Of a stretch of 64,000 nt of DNA, positions 47,906-54,927 are shown in pieces. How positions within the stretch are numbered: position 1 is the first letter of the stretch; every line of letters begins with the position of its first letter. Source of the DNA: Immundisolibacter cernigliae (GTDB lineage Bacteria; Pseudomonadota; Gammaproteobacteria; Immundisolibacterales; Immundisolibacteraceae); assembly GCF_001697225.1 (NCBI RefSeq), contig NZ_CP014671.1, positions 992,001-1,056,000 of the forward strand, given 5' to 3'. The notes under the pieces are model-generated. The model searched no databases. It was not told the DNA's origin and saw only the letters and a list, made by a program, of their open reading frames with translations. A program made the position numbers and the translations under genes.

Positions 47906-47942
47906 GTAGCCTGGATGAAGCGCAGCGGAATCCGGGACTTCC
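47906..47942 (+). repeat. REP sequence R1 (RAYT-associated)
   Basis: 37-base unit GTAGCCTGGATGAAGCGCAG followed by CGGAATCCGGGACTTCC. The same unit, in either orientation, occurs eight times between 47.9 and 50.9 kb. R1 starts 13 bases after the epoxide hydrolase stop and leads into a truncated transposase copy. Confidence 0.9.
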
Positions 47943-47948
47943 TTGCTT

Positions 47949-48017
47949 ATGGCTATCTACCGCCGAGCCACCAGCCCCGGAGCAACCTATTTCTTCACGG
48001 TCACGCTGCGGGACCGC
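47949..48017 (+). pseudogene. Truncated 5' copy of the RAYT transposase gene
   Basis: From ATG 47949 the reading MAIYRRATSPGATYFFTVTL matches the first 23 residues of the intact RAYT at 48077 (MVNYRRATVPGATYFFTVTL). The match stops at the point where the next element's terminal repeat begins. This is a relic of an earlier insertion cut by the full-length element. Confidence 0.85.
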
Positions 48018-48652
48018 AGAAATCGTAGAAATCGTAGCCTGGATGCAGCGCAGCGGAATCCGGGATTTCCTCACCCATGGTGAACTACCGCCGAGCCACC
48101 GTCCCCGGAGCAACGTACTTCTTCACGGTCACCCTGCGGGACCGCAGCTCCCGCCTCTTGATTGACCAGATCGCCGCCCTTCGCGAAGCCCTGCAAACCA
48201 CCAGGCGAAGCCAGCCATTTCGCATCGATGCGATGGCCGTGCTGCCCGATCACGTTCACGCCATCTGGACCCTGCCGGCGGACGATCATGACTATTCCGG
48301 GCGCTGGCGCGCCATCAAGGCGGGCTTTACGACAGCCGTGCGAGCGCGCGGCGTGTCTGTGTGCCGCAACCGGCGAGGGGAATATGACATCTGGCAACGC
48401 CGGTTCTGGGAGCACCTGATTCGGGACGGCACGGATTTCACCCGGCACGTGGACTACATCCACTTCAACCCAGTGAAGCACGGCCTGGCACAGCGACCCG
48501 TGGACTGGCCTTGGTCCTCCCTGCACCGATACATCCGGCAGGGCATTGTTCCGCCCAACTGGGCCGTCGGCGTGGACGAAGGGCAATTTGGGGAGTGATG
48601 GGGATCCCGGATTCCGCTGCGCTTCATCCAGGCTACGATTTCTACGATTTCT
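48018..48652 (+). mobile_element. Full-length REP-RAYT element
   Basis: 635 bp bounded by near-perfect inverted repeats of about 48 bases. Each consists of AGAAATCGTAGAAATCG followed by the REP unit (R2 48034-48070; inverted R3 48601-48636), differing by one base. The RAYT gene lies inside. REP-associated tyrosine transposases are known to handle REP hairpins; this is the autonomous copy of the family here. Confidence 0.85.
48077..48598 (+). CDS. REP-associated tyrosine transposase (RAYT, IS200-like Y1 family)
   Basis: 173 aa. Y1 transposase domain with the HUH motif as His59-Val-His61 (LPDHVHAIW) and the likely nucleophile Tyr127 in VDYIHFNPVKHG. A C-terminal WPWSSLHRY follows. Acts on single-stranded REP hairpins. 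ATG 48077 lies 6 bases after REP R2 and the stop 2 bases before R3, so the gene is framed by its own substrates. All catalytic residues appear intact. Confidence 0.92.
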   Translation: MVNYRRATVPGATYFFTVTLRDRSSRLLIDQIAALREALQTTRRSQPFRIDAMAVLPDHVHAIWTLPADDHDYSGRWRAIKAGFTTAVRARGVSVCRNRRGEYDIWQRRFWEHLIRDGTDFTRHVDYIHFNPVKHGLAQRPVDWPWSSLHRYIRQGIVPPNWAVGVDEGQFGE

Positions 48653-48697
48653 TTCGCAGGCTACAATAATGTTCCTGCCGCTTGATTGAGGCGCCAA

Positions 48698-49168
48698 ATG
48701 TTAGACATCAGCATCCCTTGGTGGGAGCCTGCAATACGGGCCACGGCGATTTACTTGATTCTGTTGCTGCTGATGCGCCTCTCGGGAAAGCGCTCCCTTG
48801 GCCAGCTCACACCGTTCGATCTCCTCGTCATCATGCTGCTGAGCGAATCTGTGAGCCCCGGACTTACCGGGGATGACAGCTCCGTGCCGGGGGGGCTCAT
48901 TGCCGCCGTAACACTTGTGCTGCTGAACGCGGCCGTGGGATTCGTTGCCTCCCGTAGTCGCAAGTTCGAGAAGCTCGTCGAAGGCACAGCCGTGCTGATT
49001 GGAAAAGATGGCACGATTCTGACCGATGTACTGCGGCGACATCGCATCAGCGAAGCGGACATGCACAAGTCGCTGCGCGAGGCCGACTGCCGGCAAGAAG
49101 AAATGCATCGGGCCTATCTGGAAGCCGACGGAAGTATCAGCATCCTCAAAAAGCGGCGTGACGATTGA
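48698..49168 (+). CDS. DUF421 (YetF-like) membrane protein
   Basis: 156 aa. Two to three N-terminal membrane helices (residues about 9-24, 35-49 and 60-80) and a cytoplasmic DUF421 domain with RLSGKRSLGQLTPFDLLVIM, GTAVLIGKDGTI and RISEADMHKSLREADC. Function unknown. ATG 48698 with GAGG six bases upstream; an in-frame TTG at 48686 is less likely. Lies between REP elements. Confidence 0.87.
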   Translation: MLDISIPWWEPAIRATAIYLILLLLMRLSGKRSLGQLTPFDLLVIMLLSESVSPGLTGDDSSVPGGLIAAVTLVLLNAAVGFVASRSRKFEKLVEGTAVLIGKDGTILTDVLRRHRISEADMHKSLREADCRQEEMHRAYLEADGSISILKKRRDD

Positions 49169-49268
49169 TCGGTGCGTGAAAAGCGGGCCTGGCCGCTGAC
49201 CTGCCTAAACACCCCTGAAACCGCCCACGACGACTCGTGTAACGCCAGTACCCGGCCAGCGCGAGCGT

Positions 49269-49478
49269 GTAGCCTGGATGAAGCGCAGCGGAATCCGGGA
49301 CTTCCTTGCTCATCGTCAAGCACGGCCTGGCACAGCGACCCATGGACTGGCCTTGGTCCTCCCTGCACCGATACATCCGGCAGGGCATTGTTCCGCCCAA
49401 CTGGGCCGTCGGCGTGGACGAAGGGAGGTTCGGGGAGTGATGGGAACCCCGGATTCCGCTGCGCTTCATCCAGGCTAC
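49269..49478 (+). mobile_element. Non-autonomous REP element B (internally deleted RAYT)
   Basis: 210 bp: REP R4 (49269-49305), a six-base spacer, the last 40 codons of the RAYT gene (from VKHGLAQRP onward), and inverted REP R5 (49443-49478). The inside equals the full element minus 393 bp (603 minus 393 = 210, REP to REP). The start codon has become ATC here, so no peptide is expected. Confidence 0.88.
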
Positions 49479-49483
49479 GATTT

Positions 49484-49530
49484 CTGCGCGGCTTTATCGC
49501 GCAGCGTCCGGTGGACCGCAGGGTTATGTT
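49484..49530 (-). other. Putative attC half-site of an integron-like cassette
   Basis: On the minus strand, one base after the stop of the membrane-protein gene, come ACATAAC (fits RYYYAAC), then CCTGCGGTCCACCGGACG, then a hairpin CTGCGCG-ATAAAGC-CGCGCAG. This is the layout of the first half of many environmental attC sites. REP element B begins directly after the hairpin. Beyond it the minus strand has GGCCGGGTACTGGCGTTACAC, resembling the second half (…GGCGTTRRRY). Confidence 0.45.
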
Positions 49531-50053
49531 TCATAGCTGTAGTGGCACGATCCATAAGCTCGCAAATGCGACGCCTACGCTGAAGGCATTAGCCAGAACA
49601 AGCCAAGCAAAATTCTTACTCTTGATTTTGAAGTCGACCTTAAACGCCTTCTTGTACACAAACCCCTCCAATACGGCGTTGACTACGCAGGCCAGTAAGA
49701 ATGTGCCCGCCCAAGTGATGGGGTTAAATGTTCCCCATCCCAACGCCCAGTTATAAACAGAAGCAGGAAACAGTTCCCAAGCGATACCTGCAAGGGGAAC
49801 TAGAACTACCCCAACTACCGCTGATGCGGCGTTAGCCGATAGATCTGCAATAGCCGCACGACTTGGAGCCAAACCAAACAGCCAGCGTACGAACAAATAC
49901 TCGATGACAAGGCCAACTGAGATTGCCCACCAAGAGAATAGCCGCGTTTCCAAATAGAGTGCAGGCCAGACTACGTTGGCATAGGCGAGGGTTGGCGCTG
50001 CCAGAAGAACTGCGACTAATAGCTTCCTCAACGGTGGCTCCATGAAACATAAC
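49523..50053. repeat. 12-bp perfect inverted repeats around the membrane-protein gene
   Basis: GTTATGTTTCAT at 49523-49534 and its exact complement ATGAAACATAAC at 50042-50053 flank the gene tightly and take in its stop and start codons. Confidence 0.8.
49531..50043 (-). CDS. Hypothetical integral membrane protein (cassette-like gene)
   Basis: 170 aa, about four to five hydrophobic segments (residues about 8-28, 33-57, 72-92 and 108-125, and the C-terminus), with a signal-like start MEPPLRKLLVAVLLAAPTLA. I recognise no family. Base composition is visibly poorer in G+C than its neighbours. The gene begins 10 bases after GTTATGT and ends one base before its complement ACATAAC, as expected of an integron gene cassette. 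No integrase is in the window. Confidence 0.7.
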   Translation of the reverse strand: MEPPLRKLLVAVLLAAPTLAYANVVWPALYLETRLFSWWAISVGLVIEYLFVRWLFGLAPSRAAIADLSANAASAVVGVVLVPLAGIAWELFPASVYNWALGWGTFNPITWAGTFLLACVVNAVLEGFVYKKAFKVDFKIKSKNFAWLVLANAFSVGVAFASLWIVPLQL

Positions 50054-50240
50054 GTGAAATAGACACCAAATGGCGTATAACTCGGGCGCAGACATGTCGT
50101 AACCGACTGTCACGCAAAGGAATATCGGTCACGTCAAGATTATCCGTCATTGGGCAGCCCACCGCAGGATGGGGGGAGGCCGCCAAGCCATGATTCATCG
50201 TAACGCGCCCCCATGTATACGCAATGCCGTAAGCCAGCGT

Positions 50241-50450
50241 GTAGCCTGGATGCAGCGCAGCGGAATCCGGGACTTCCTTGCTCATGGTGAAGCACGGCCT
50301 GGCACAGCGACCCGTGGATTGGCCCTGGTCCTCCCTGCACCGATACATCCGGCAGGGCATTGTTCCGCCCAACTGGGCCGTCGGCATGGACGACGGGCAG
50401 TTCGGGGAGTGATGGGGATCCCGGATTCCGCTGCGCTCCATCCAGGCTAC
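50241..50450 (+). mobile_element. Non-autonomous REP element C (internally deleted RAYT)
   Basis: 210 bp with REP R6 (50241-50277) and inverted REP R7 (50415-50450), about 95% like element B by eye and with the same internal deletion. Here the fusion keeps ATG and frame. It lies downstream of the antitoxin gene, where a toxin gene would be expected. Confidence 0.88.
50284..50412 (+). CDS. Possible 42-aa fusion peptide of deleted RAYT
   Basis: ATG GTG of the RAYT start is fused in frame to codon 134 onward, giving MVKHGLAQRPVDWPWSSLHR and on to the native C-terminus (42 aa). It lacks the HUH and Tyr residues. It may be untranslated; if made, it could interfere with RAYT. Confidence 0.3.
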   Translation: MVKHGLAQRPVDWPWSSLHRYIRQGIVPPNWAVGMDDGQFGE

Positions 50451-50473
50451 GATTTGTCCACCGGCATGGCCGA

Positions 50474-50725
50474 TCAGCTTTCGTCGGCCAGCAACTGCGC
50501 CGGCTTTTTCTCGGTCAACCCCGCCGCAGCGGCTTCGTCGGCCGTATCGCGCAGCGCTTTGCGCAGGCGGTCGGCATAAAACCGGCGCATGGCATCGTAA
50601 TCCTTGGCGCTCACCATCACCCCGACCACGCGGTTGTGCCGCGTTACCTGCACTGGCGCACGCTGCACGCGGTCCAGCAATTCGCCGAAGCGGGTTTTGG
50701 ATTCGTTGGCGGTAAAGGTCTGCAT
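50474..50725 (-). CDS. Phd/YefM family antitoxin (orphan)
   Basis: 83 aa. MQTFTANESKTRFGELLDRV and the RHNRVVGVMVSAKDYDAM segment are the DNA-binding Phd/YefM fold. A charged Ala-rich C-terminal tail would bind a toxin. No RelE/Doc-type toxin follows; 24 bases after the stop comes REP element C. The promoter region and first codons are duplicated upstream (50859-51017). Confidence 0.88.
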   Translation of the reverse strand: MQTFTANESKTRFGELLDRVQRAPVQVTRHNRVVGVMVSAKDYDAMRRFYADRLRKALRDTADEAAAAGLTEKKPAQLLADES

Positions 50726-51017
50726 GGGTCACCCGGCGGTCAGCAGGAGAATGAGCGAAGTATGGTCGAATCGAACGAAACGATCAATTTGGGCGCTTGG
50801 CGCGGCCTGGCCGCTCGATCATCCCGGATTCCGCTACGCTCCATCCAGGCTACGATTTCTGCACGCGGTCCAGAAATTCGCCGAAGCGGGTTTTGGCTTC
50901 GTTGGCGGTAAAGGTCTGCATGGGTCGCCCGGCGGTCAGCAGGAGAATGAGCGAAGTCTGGTCGAATCGAACGAAACGATCAATTTTGGCGCTTGGCGCG
51001 GGCTGGCCGCCCGATCA
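50663..51017. repeat. 159-bp tandem duplication with a REP exactly in between
   Basis: 50663-50821 and 50859-51017 are nearly identical (a few base differences), period 196 = 159 + 37. The 37 bases between are an inverted REP (R8, about 50819-50853 plus flank). Each copy holds the antitoxin promoter region and its first codons. Confidence 0.88.
50850..50921 (-). pseudogene. Antitoxin gene fragment (duplicate 5' end)
   Basis: From ATG at 50921 the minus strand reads MQTFTANEAKTRFGEFLDRV, matching the start of the intact antitoxin. It runs into the REP and stops at TAG within it after 23 codons. Confidence 0.85.
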
Positions 51018-51095
51018 GGTCCAACGCGCCCTTTAATCCCAATATCCTCGCCAAAAACATTTGACACGGATCACGGTATCTACGATTTTTGGTTG

Positions 51096-51168
51096 CGTAG
51101 GATGTGCCGACGAAGAAGAGCATCGTTCACGAGATTGATGCGCTTCGTACCTCAGCGCATCCTACTCG
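51096..51168. repeat. Imperfect 73-bp inverted repeat
   Basis: CGTAGGATGTGCCGACGAAG on one side pairs imperfectly with the complement of CTTCGTACCTCAGCGCATCC on the other. The GTAGGATGCGC type ends recall dispersed palindromic repeats of many gammaproteobacteria. It follows the second antitoxin copy. Confidence 0.6.
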
Positions 51169-51477
51169 GGGCTTCGCACACAGTACGGCGTGCTCACTTC
51201 GAGCACGACCCGCCGGATTTCTTGAGTTCCACAATCAAGACGTGGGTAGGGGTTTGCCCAACGTTCTCGCCTATGTGGGTTTGTTCTTCGGACCACATGA
51301 CGTCGCCCTCTTTGAACTCACGCTTAATTATTTTTCCGTCTGGCAAGGTCAATGTTCGCTTGAATGGACTCAGCACATACAGAATAAATGGAGGATGTTT
51401 ATGCTGATGAGTCTTCTCGCCGGGGTTGTCGCGATAGTCGAGGACTCTAACGCAATCGTTCTCTAATATAGCCTTAT

Positions 51478-52697
51478 GGAAACGCTGATCAATCCCCCGA
51501 AACCAGCGCTATGGACATGACGGCGCTGACGCGTGACCGCCCCTGGGGAAAAACGGCCCGTTTTCGGGTGTGGATCGGGCCAATGTGCGTGTTCTGGCCG
51601 GATATTCCGGTTTTGGGCTCCCTCAGGACGCACGGAGGGTGTGCCGCGCCCGAAGGCGCCAGCCGGCAATCACCACGTTGGCCAGGCCGAACAGCGTGAA
51701 CAGCTGCGCCTGGTTCTTGGCCAGCCCCCGGTAACGCGCCTTGCGGTGCTTGAACAGGTTCTTGATGATGTGAAACGGATGCTCGACCTTGGCCCGCAGG
51801 CTCGCCTTGACCTGTTCGATCCGTTCCTGCAGGCGGCCCAGCGCGTCATCGGGCAGGGCCCGGCGCACGCCCGGGCGCAGCGCCACGTGCCAGGTGACCG
51901 GCGTGTCCCGATTCTCCGGGCGCTTGGCTACGCCCTGGTAGCCGGCATCGCCCAGCGCGTCCGTTTCCTGCCCGTGCAGCAGGGCGTGCGCCTGGGTCAC
52001 GTCGTTGACGTTGGCCGGCGTGGTCAGCACCGTGTGCACCAGCCCCGAGTCCAGGTCGACCCCGATGTGCGCCTTCATGCCAAAGTGCCACTGGTTCCCC
52101 TTCTTGGCCTGATGCATGTCCGGATCGCGCGCCCGGTCGCGGTTCTTGGTCGACGGCGGGGCGGCGATCAGCGTCGCATCCACGAGGGTGCCCTCACGCA
52201 GCAGCAGGCCCTGGCGGGCCAGGTGATCGCGAATCGTCTCGAAGATCACCCGGCTCAGACCCTGATCTTCCAGCAGGCGGCGGAACTTCAGCAGCGTGGT
52301 CGCATCCGGCGCCGCCTCGCGGGCCAGGTCGATGCCGATGAAGCAGCGGATGGCGTGGCTGTCGTACACGGCGTCCTCGATGCCCTCGTCCGACAGCCCA
52401 AAGCACTGCTGCGCCACGTACATGCGCAGCATGCGCGACAGCCCCAGCGGCGGGCGGCCCGGGCCCTTGCCGGCCGGGTAGAACGGCGCCAGCGCCGCCT
52501 CCAGCTGCGCCCACGGCGTCACCGCCTGCAGCTGCGCCAGGAAGCGCTCGCGGCGCGTCTGCTTCTTCTTGCCGGCGTACTCGAGGTCGGAAAAGCTCGT
52601 TTGCATGACGTCTGCTCACCACCGCTGCGGACCAGGTCACATTGTCTCAGGACCAAGGTCTCATGCCTCCAACGGGAGGGAATAAATCAGCGTTTCC
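51478..52697 (-). mobile_element. IS5-family insertion sequence, 1,220 bp
   Basis: Ends share the perfect GGAAACGCTGAT (51478-51489, and complement ending at 52697), then similar YAWTCCC-type bases. Flanked by a TTAT duplication (51474-51477 and 52698-52701). One transposase gene fills it. Both ends, the duplication and the open frame suggest a recent insertion. Confidence 0.92.
51623..52606 (-). CDS. IS5 family DDE transposase
   Basis: 327 aa, very like IS5 transposase. N-terminal DUF772 region (LSRMLRMYVAQQCFGLSDEG, EDAVYD), then DDE residues in GTLVDATLIAAP, GDAGYQG and VEHPFHIIKNLF, with the hallmark MHQAKKGNQWHFGMKAHIG. Full length, apparently active. Confidence 0.95.
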   Translation of the reverse strand: MQTSFSDLEYAGKKKQTRRERFLAQLQAVTPWAQLEAALAPFYPAGKGPGRPPLGLSRMLRMYVAQQCFGLSDEGIEDAVYDSHAIRCFIGIDLAREAAPDATTLLKFRRLLEDQGLSRVIFETIRDHLARQGLLLREGTLVDATLIAAPPSTKNRDRARDPDMHQAKKGNQWHFGMKAHIGVDLDSGLVHTVLTTPANVNDVTQAHALLHGQETDALGDAGYQGVAKRPENRDTPVTWHVALRPGVRRALPDDALGRLQERIEQVKASLRAKVEHPFHIIKNLFKHRKARYRGLAKNQAQLFTLFGLANVVIAGWRLRARHTLRAS

Positions 52698-52994
52698 TTA
52701 TATTTATCTCCATCAGTTTGGATCGCGTCTTGGGCGAATGCAGAAGTCGCGAGAAAAACAGACCCTATGAGGATCGAGTTGCGGAGCATCATGAGAACTC
52801 TCCTTATATTTCCAAGTCCCAAGGGACCACTAATTAAGCGAGCCATAGGGTGGACGGAGGTCCCGACCGTAACCTATCGTCACCATATAGCCAGCGGCCC
52901 AATACCGGCAAGCAGGGCGCCAATGGTCGCGTGGAGTCGATGGGTTTCACTGTGCTCCACCCATCCTCCCGCTACGGTCGTATCCCGCCCCCCG

Positions 52995-54644
52995 TCACGT
53001 CACCCCACCCGTATTCTCATCCGTCGCCTTCACGCGACGCAGTTTGGCCGCTTCACCGATCTCGTAGTGCCGGCCTTCGACGGCCATCTGCGCCTCGGTT
53101 TCGCATTGCTCGGACCAGAAGCCCAGGTCGTAGCCGTGCCAGGGCTTTTTCAGTTCCAGTGCCGGCAGGCCGAGTTCCTGCCAGCGCTGGATGGCGTTTT
53201 CCATGAAGTCCTTGCGCGGCAGGGCCACCGGCGGGTAGGCCCACGGCCGGCAGGCGTTAATGAGGATGGCGGACGAGCCGTTCGGCTCCATGTATTTGAA
53301 GCCTTCGGCCTCTTCCGCGCGGATGGCGGAGAAGTCCATGGCCGACATGCGCCCGTCGATGATGCGCATGTCCCGGTGCGGCATGGCGCGCGTGGCGGTG
53401 GCCCACAGCATCATTTCCGGGTCGTGGATGTCCACGTCCTCGTCGGTGACGACGAACATCTTGACGAACGGGTCGTAGGCCGCGGCGGCGTACAGCGCCT
53501 GCCACGGGTCGGCCTTGGTGTTGCGCCGGATCTTGATGAAGCAGGTGTAGTAGGCCGAGGTCTGCTGCGGGAAGTGCACGTCGAGCACGCCGGCCAGGTT
53601 GCAGTCGTACTTCAGGTGCTTGAAGAACGAGGCCTCGAAGGAAATGGACCGCAGGCGCGTGCTCTCGGACGGCGGGAACTGCGACAGGATGGAGCACCAG
53701 GTCGGCTTTTTGCGGTGGGTGATGGCCGTCACTTCCATGAAGTAGGACATGACCGGCTGGGACATGAAGCCGTGGGTCTCGCCAAACGGCGCCTCGGGTT
53801 CCAGCTCGGTGGTGGAAATCCTGCCCTCGATGACGATCTCGGCGTAGGCCGGCACCAGCAGGTCGACGGTCTTGGCCTGCACCACCGGCAGCGGCCGGCC
53901 GGACAGGGCTCCGGCAATCTGCAGCTCGTCGGACTCGTAGGGAATCTTGGCGTTGGCGGCGTAGGACACGTACGGCGGCACGCCGATGACCAGCGCGGCT
54001 TCCAGCGGAATCCCTAAGCGCTTGCACTTGACCCAGTGCAGGCCCAGGTGCTGCGGCGGGTAGGTGAAGCAGCCGATGCGCTCCGGCGCCTTCACCTGGC
54101 CGCGGTAGTTGCCGATGTTGTAGATGCCGGTCTCGGGGTCCTTGGTGACCCAGTGCGAGAAGGTGGTGTAGGGACCGTTGTCGTAGCCGGGCGTGGAAAT
54201 CGGGATCGGGAATTCGCCAAGGCCGCCGTGCTCGGTGAGCGAGGCGCCCATGTGGACTTCTTCCTGGCACGGCGCGTTGGTGACGACTTCCGGCGGCAGC
54301 GGGTTGCGCAGCGCGTGGGACACCAGCTCCAGCAGGTTGTCGCCCGGCTGCATGCCAAGGCCGGTCTCGAAGATTTTGCGCGACGCCGCCAGGCAGCCGA
54401 TGGCCAGATCGCCTCCGAAACTGCGCCCGTCGGCGCTGCGCACGTTTTTGAGCAGAAAGCCGCGCCGCTGGTCTTCCTTCAGGCCGCGGAACTGCAGCCT
54501 GACCAGCGGATGGGCTTCGGTCTCGATGGTGATTGGCGCGTCGATTTCCCACAGCAGGTCGCGGGCGCGCAGGTTCTGGATGTGCTCCCGAAAATCGATG
54601 GGCACGTCGCTGGAACGCAGGGTGGATTTGAGTACGGCGGACAT
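52995..54644 (-). CDS. UbiD family decarboxylase
   Basis: 549 aa prenylated-FMN-dependent (de)carboxylase. Longer than E. coli UbiD (about 497 aa) and related to aromatic or unsaturated-acid decarboxylases. Seen: NIGNYRGQVKAPERIGCF (the prFMN/Mn-binding IGNYR type), PPQHLGLHW, EIVIEGRIS, EAPFGETHGFM with the catalytic Glu region, and VVTDEDVDIHDPEMMLWATA. No ubiX neighbour is present, and ubiG lies 38 kb away. A ubiquinone role is less likely than degradation of an aromatic acid, but the substrate is unknown. ATG 54644. Confidence 0.93.
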   Translation of the reverse strand: MSAVLKSTLRSSDVPIDFREHIQNLRARDLLWEIDAPITIETEAHPLVRLQFRGLKEDQRRGFLLKNVRSADGRSFGGDLAIGCLAASRKIFETGLGMQPGDNLLELVSHALRNPLPPEVVTNAPCQEEVHMGASLTEHGGLGEFPIPISTPGYDNGPYTTFSHWVTKDPETGIYNIGNYRGQVKAPERIGCFTYPPQHLGLHWVKCKRLGIPLEAALVIGVPPYVSYAANAKIPYESDELQIAGALSGRPLPVVQAKTVDLLVPAYAEIVIEGRISTTELEPEAPFGETHGFMSQPVMSYFMEVTAITHRKKPTWCSILSQFPPSESTRLRSISFEASFFKHLKYDCNLAGVLDVHFPQQTSAYYTCFIKIRRNTKADPWQALYAAAAYDPFVKMFVVTDEDVDIHDPEMMLWATATRAMPHRDMRIIDGRMSAMDFSAIRAEEAEGFKYMEPNGSSAILINACRPWAYPPVALPRKDFMENAIQRWQELGLPALELKKPWHGYDLGFWSEQCETEAQMAVEGRHYEIGEAAKLRRVKATDENTGGVT

Positions 54645-54762
54645 GGCGGTCTCCTCCTGATCGGATAAACAGTCGATGACGTGGCCGTCCGTGGCCGTGG
54701 TTCACGGCAAAGTATGAACCAGGCATGACCGCAGGTTCACGCCGCCGCGCCGCATCTATTTT

Positions 54763-54851
54763 TGTAGGAGCGCAGCTTCGCTGCGCGATGATCGCCCGCT
54801 CATCACGCAGACGCCGCTTGGCAATGATCGCCCGACAAGTCGGGCTCCCAC
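54763..54851. repeat. REP-like doublet of a second family
   Basis: TGTAGGAGCGCAGCTTCGCT (54763 on, self-pairing GCGCAGC-TTC-GCTGCGC) faces an inverted unit ending GTCGGGCTCCCACA (CCCGAC-AA-GTCGGG hairpin). TGTRGGAGC ends and CGATSAT tails recur in both. It lies in the 283-base gap before parC and is unrelated to the RAYT REP. Confidence 0.7.
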
Positions 54852-54927
54852 AGTGAACCGACAGTGGGCAGCGCGCCGCCGCTTGCGTCACCATACGCGG
54901 CCCTTTCGCCGATCCCGCGCCGCGTAC

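Larger units (their letters stand above)
51194..52792 (-). pseudogene. Secreted cupin gene interrupted by an IS5 element
   Basis: 5' part: ATG 52792 with AGGAG seven bases upstream, signal peptide (LRNSILIGSVFLATSAFAQD), then TDGDKYK up to 52698. 3' part: 51477 down to 51194, with AILENDCVRVLDYRDNPGEK, THQHKHPPF (cupin metal motif) and EGDVMWSEEQTHIGENV. Removing the IS and one TTAT copy joins them without a frame change into a 124-codon gene for a periplasmic single-domain cupin. Function unknown. Confidence 0.92.

Noticed and set aside
50054-50240. Further cassette or attC upstream of the membrane-protein gene
   Set aside because: GTTATAC and GTTACGA motifs occur but I could not find a matching RYYYAAC box and arms, so no second site is claimed.
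47906-50853. CRISPR array
   Set aside because: The repeats are irregularly spaced, occur in both orientations, flank transposase sequence and have no spacers of constant size; they are REPs.
48600-51000. Complete integron with integrase
   Set aside because: No tyrosine recombinase reading frame is present anywhere in the window.
51194-51376. Independent 60-aa protein
   Set aside because: It is the 3' part of the IS-interrupted cupin gene; upstream codons continue the same frame to the IS boundary.
52661-52846. Independent 61-aa secreted protein
   Set aside because: Its last codons lie inside the IS end; it is the 5' part of the interrupted cupin gene.
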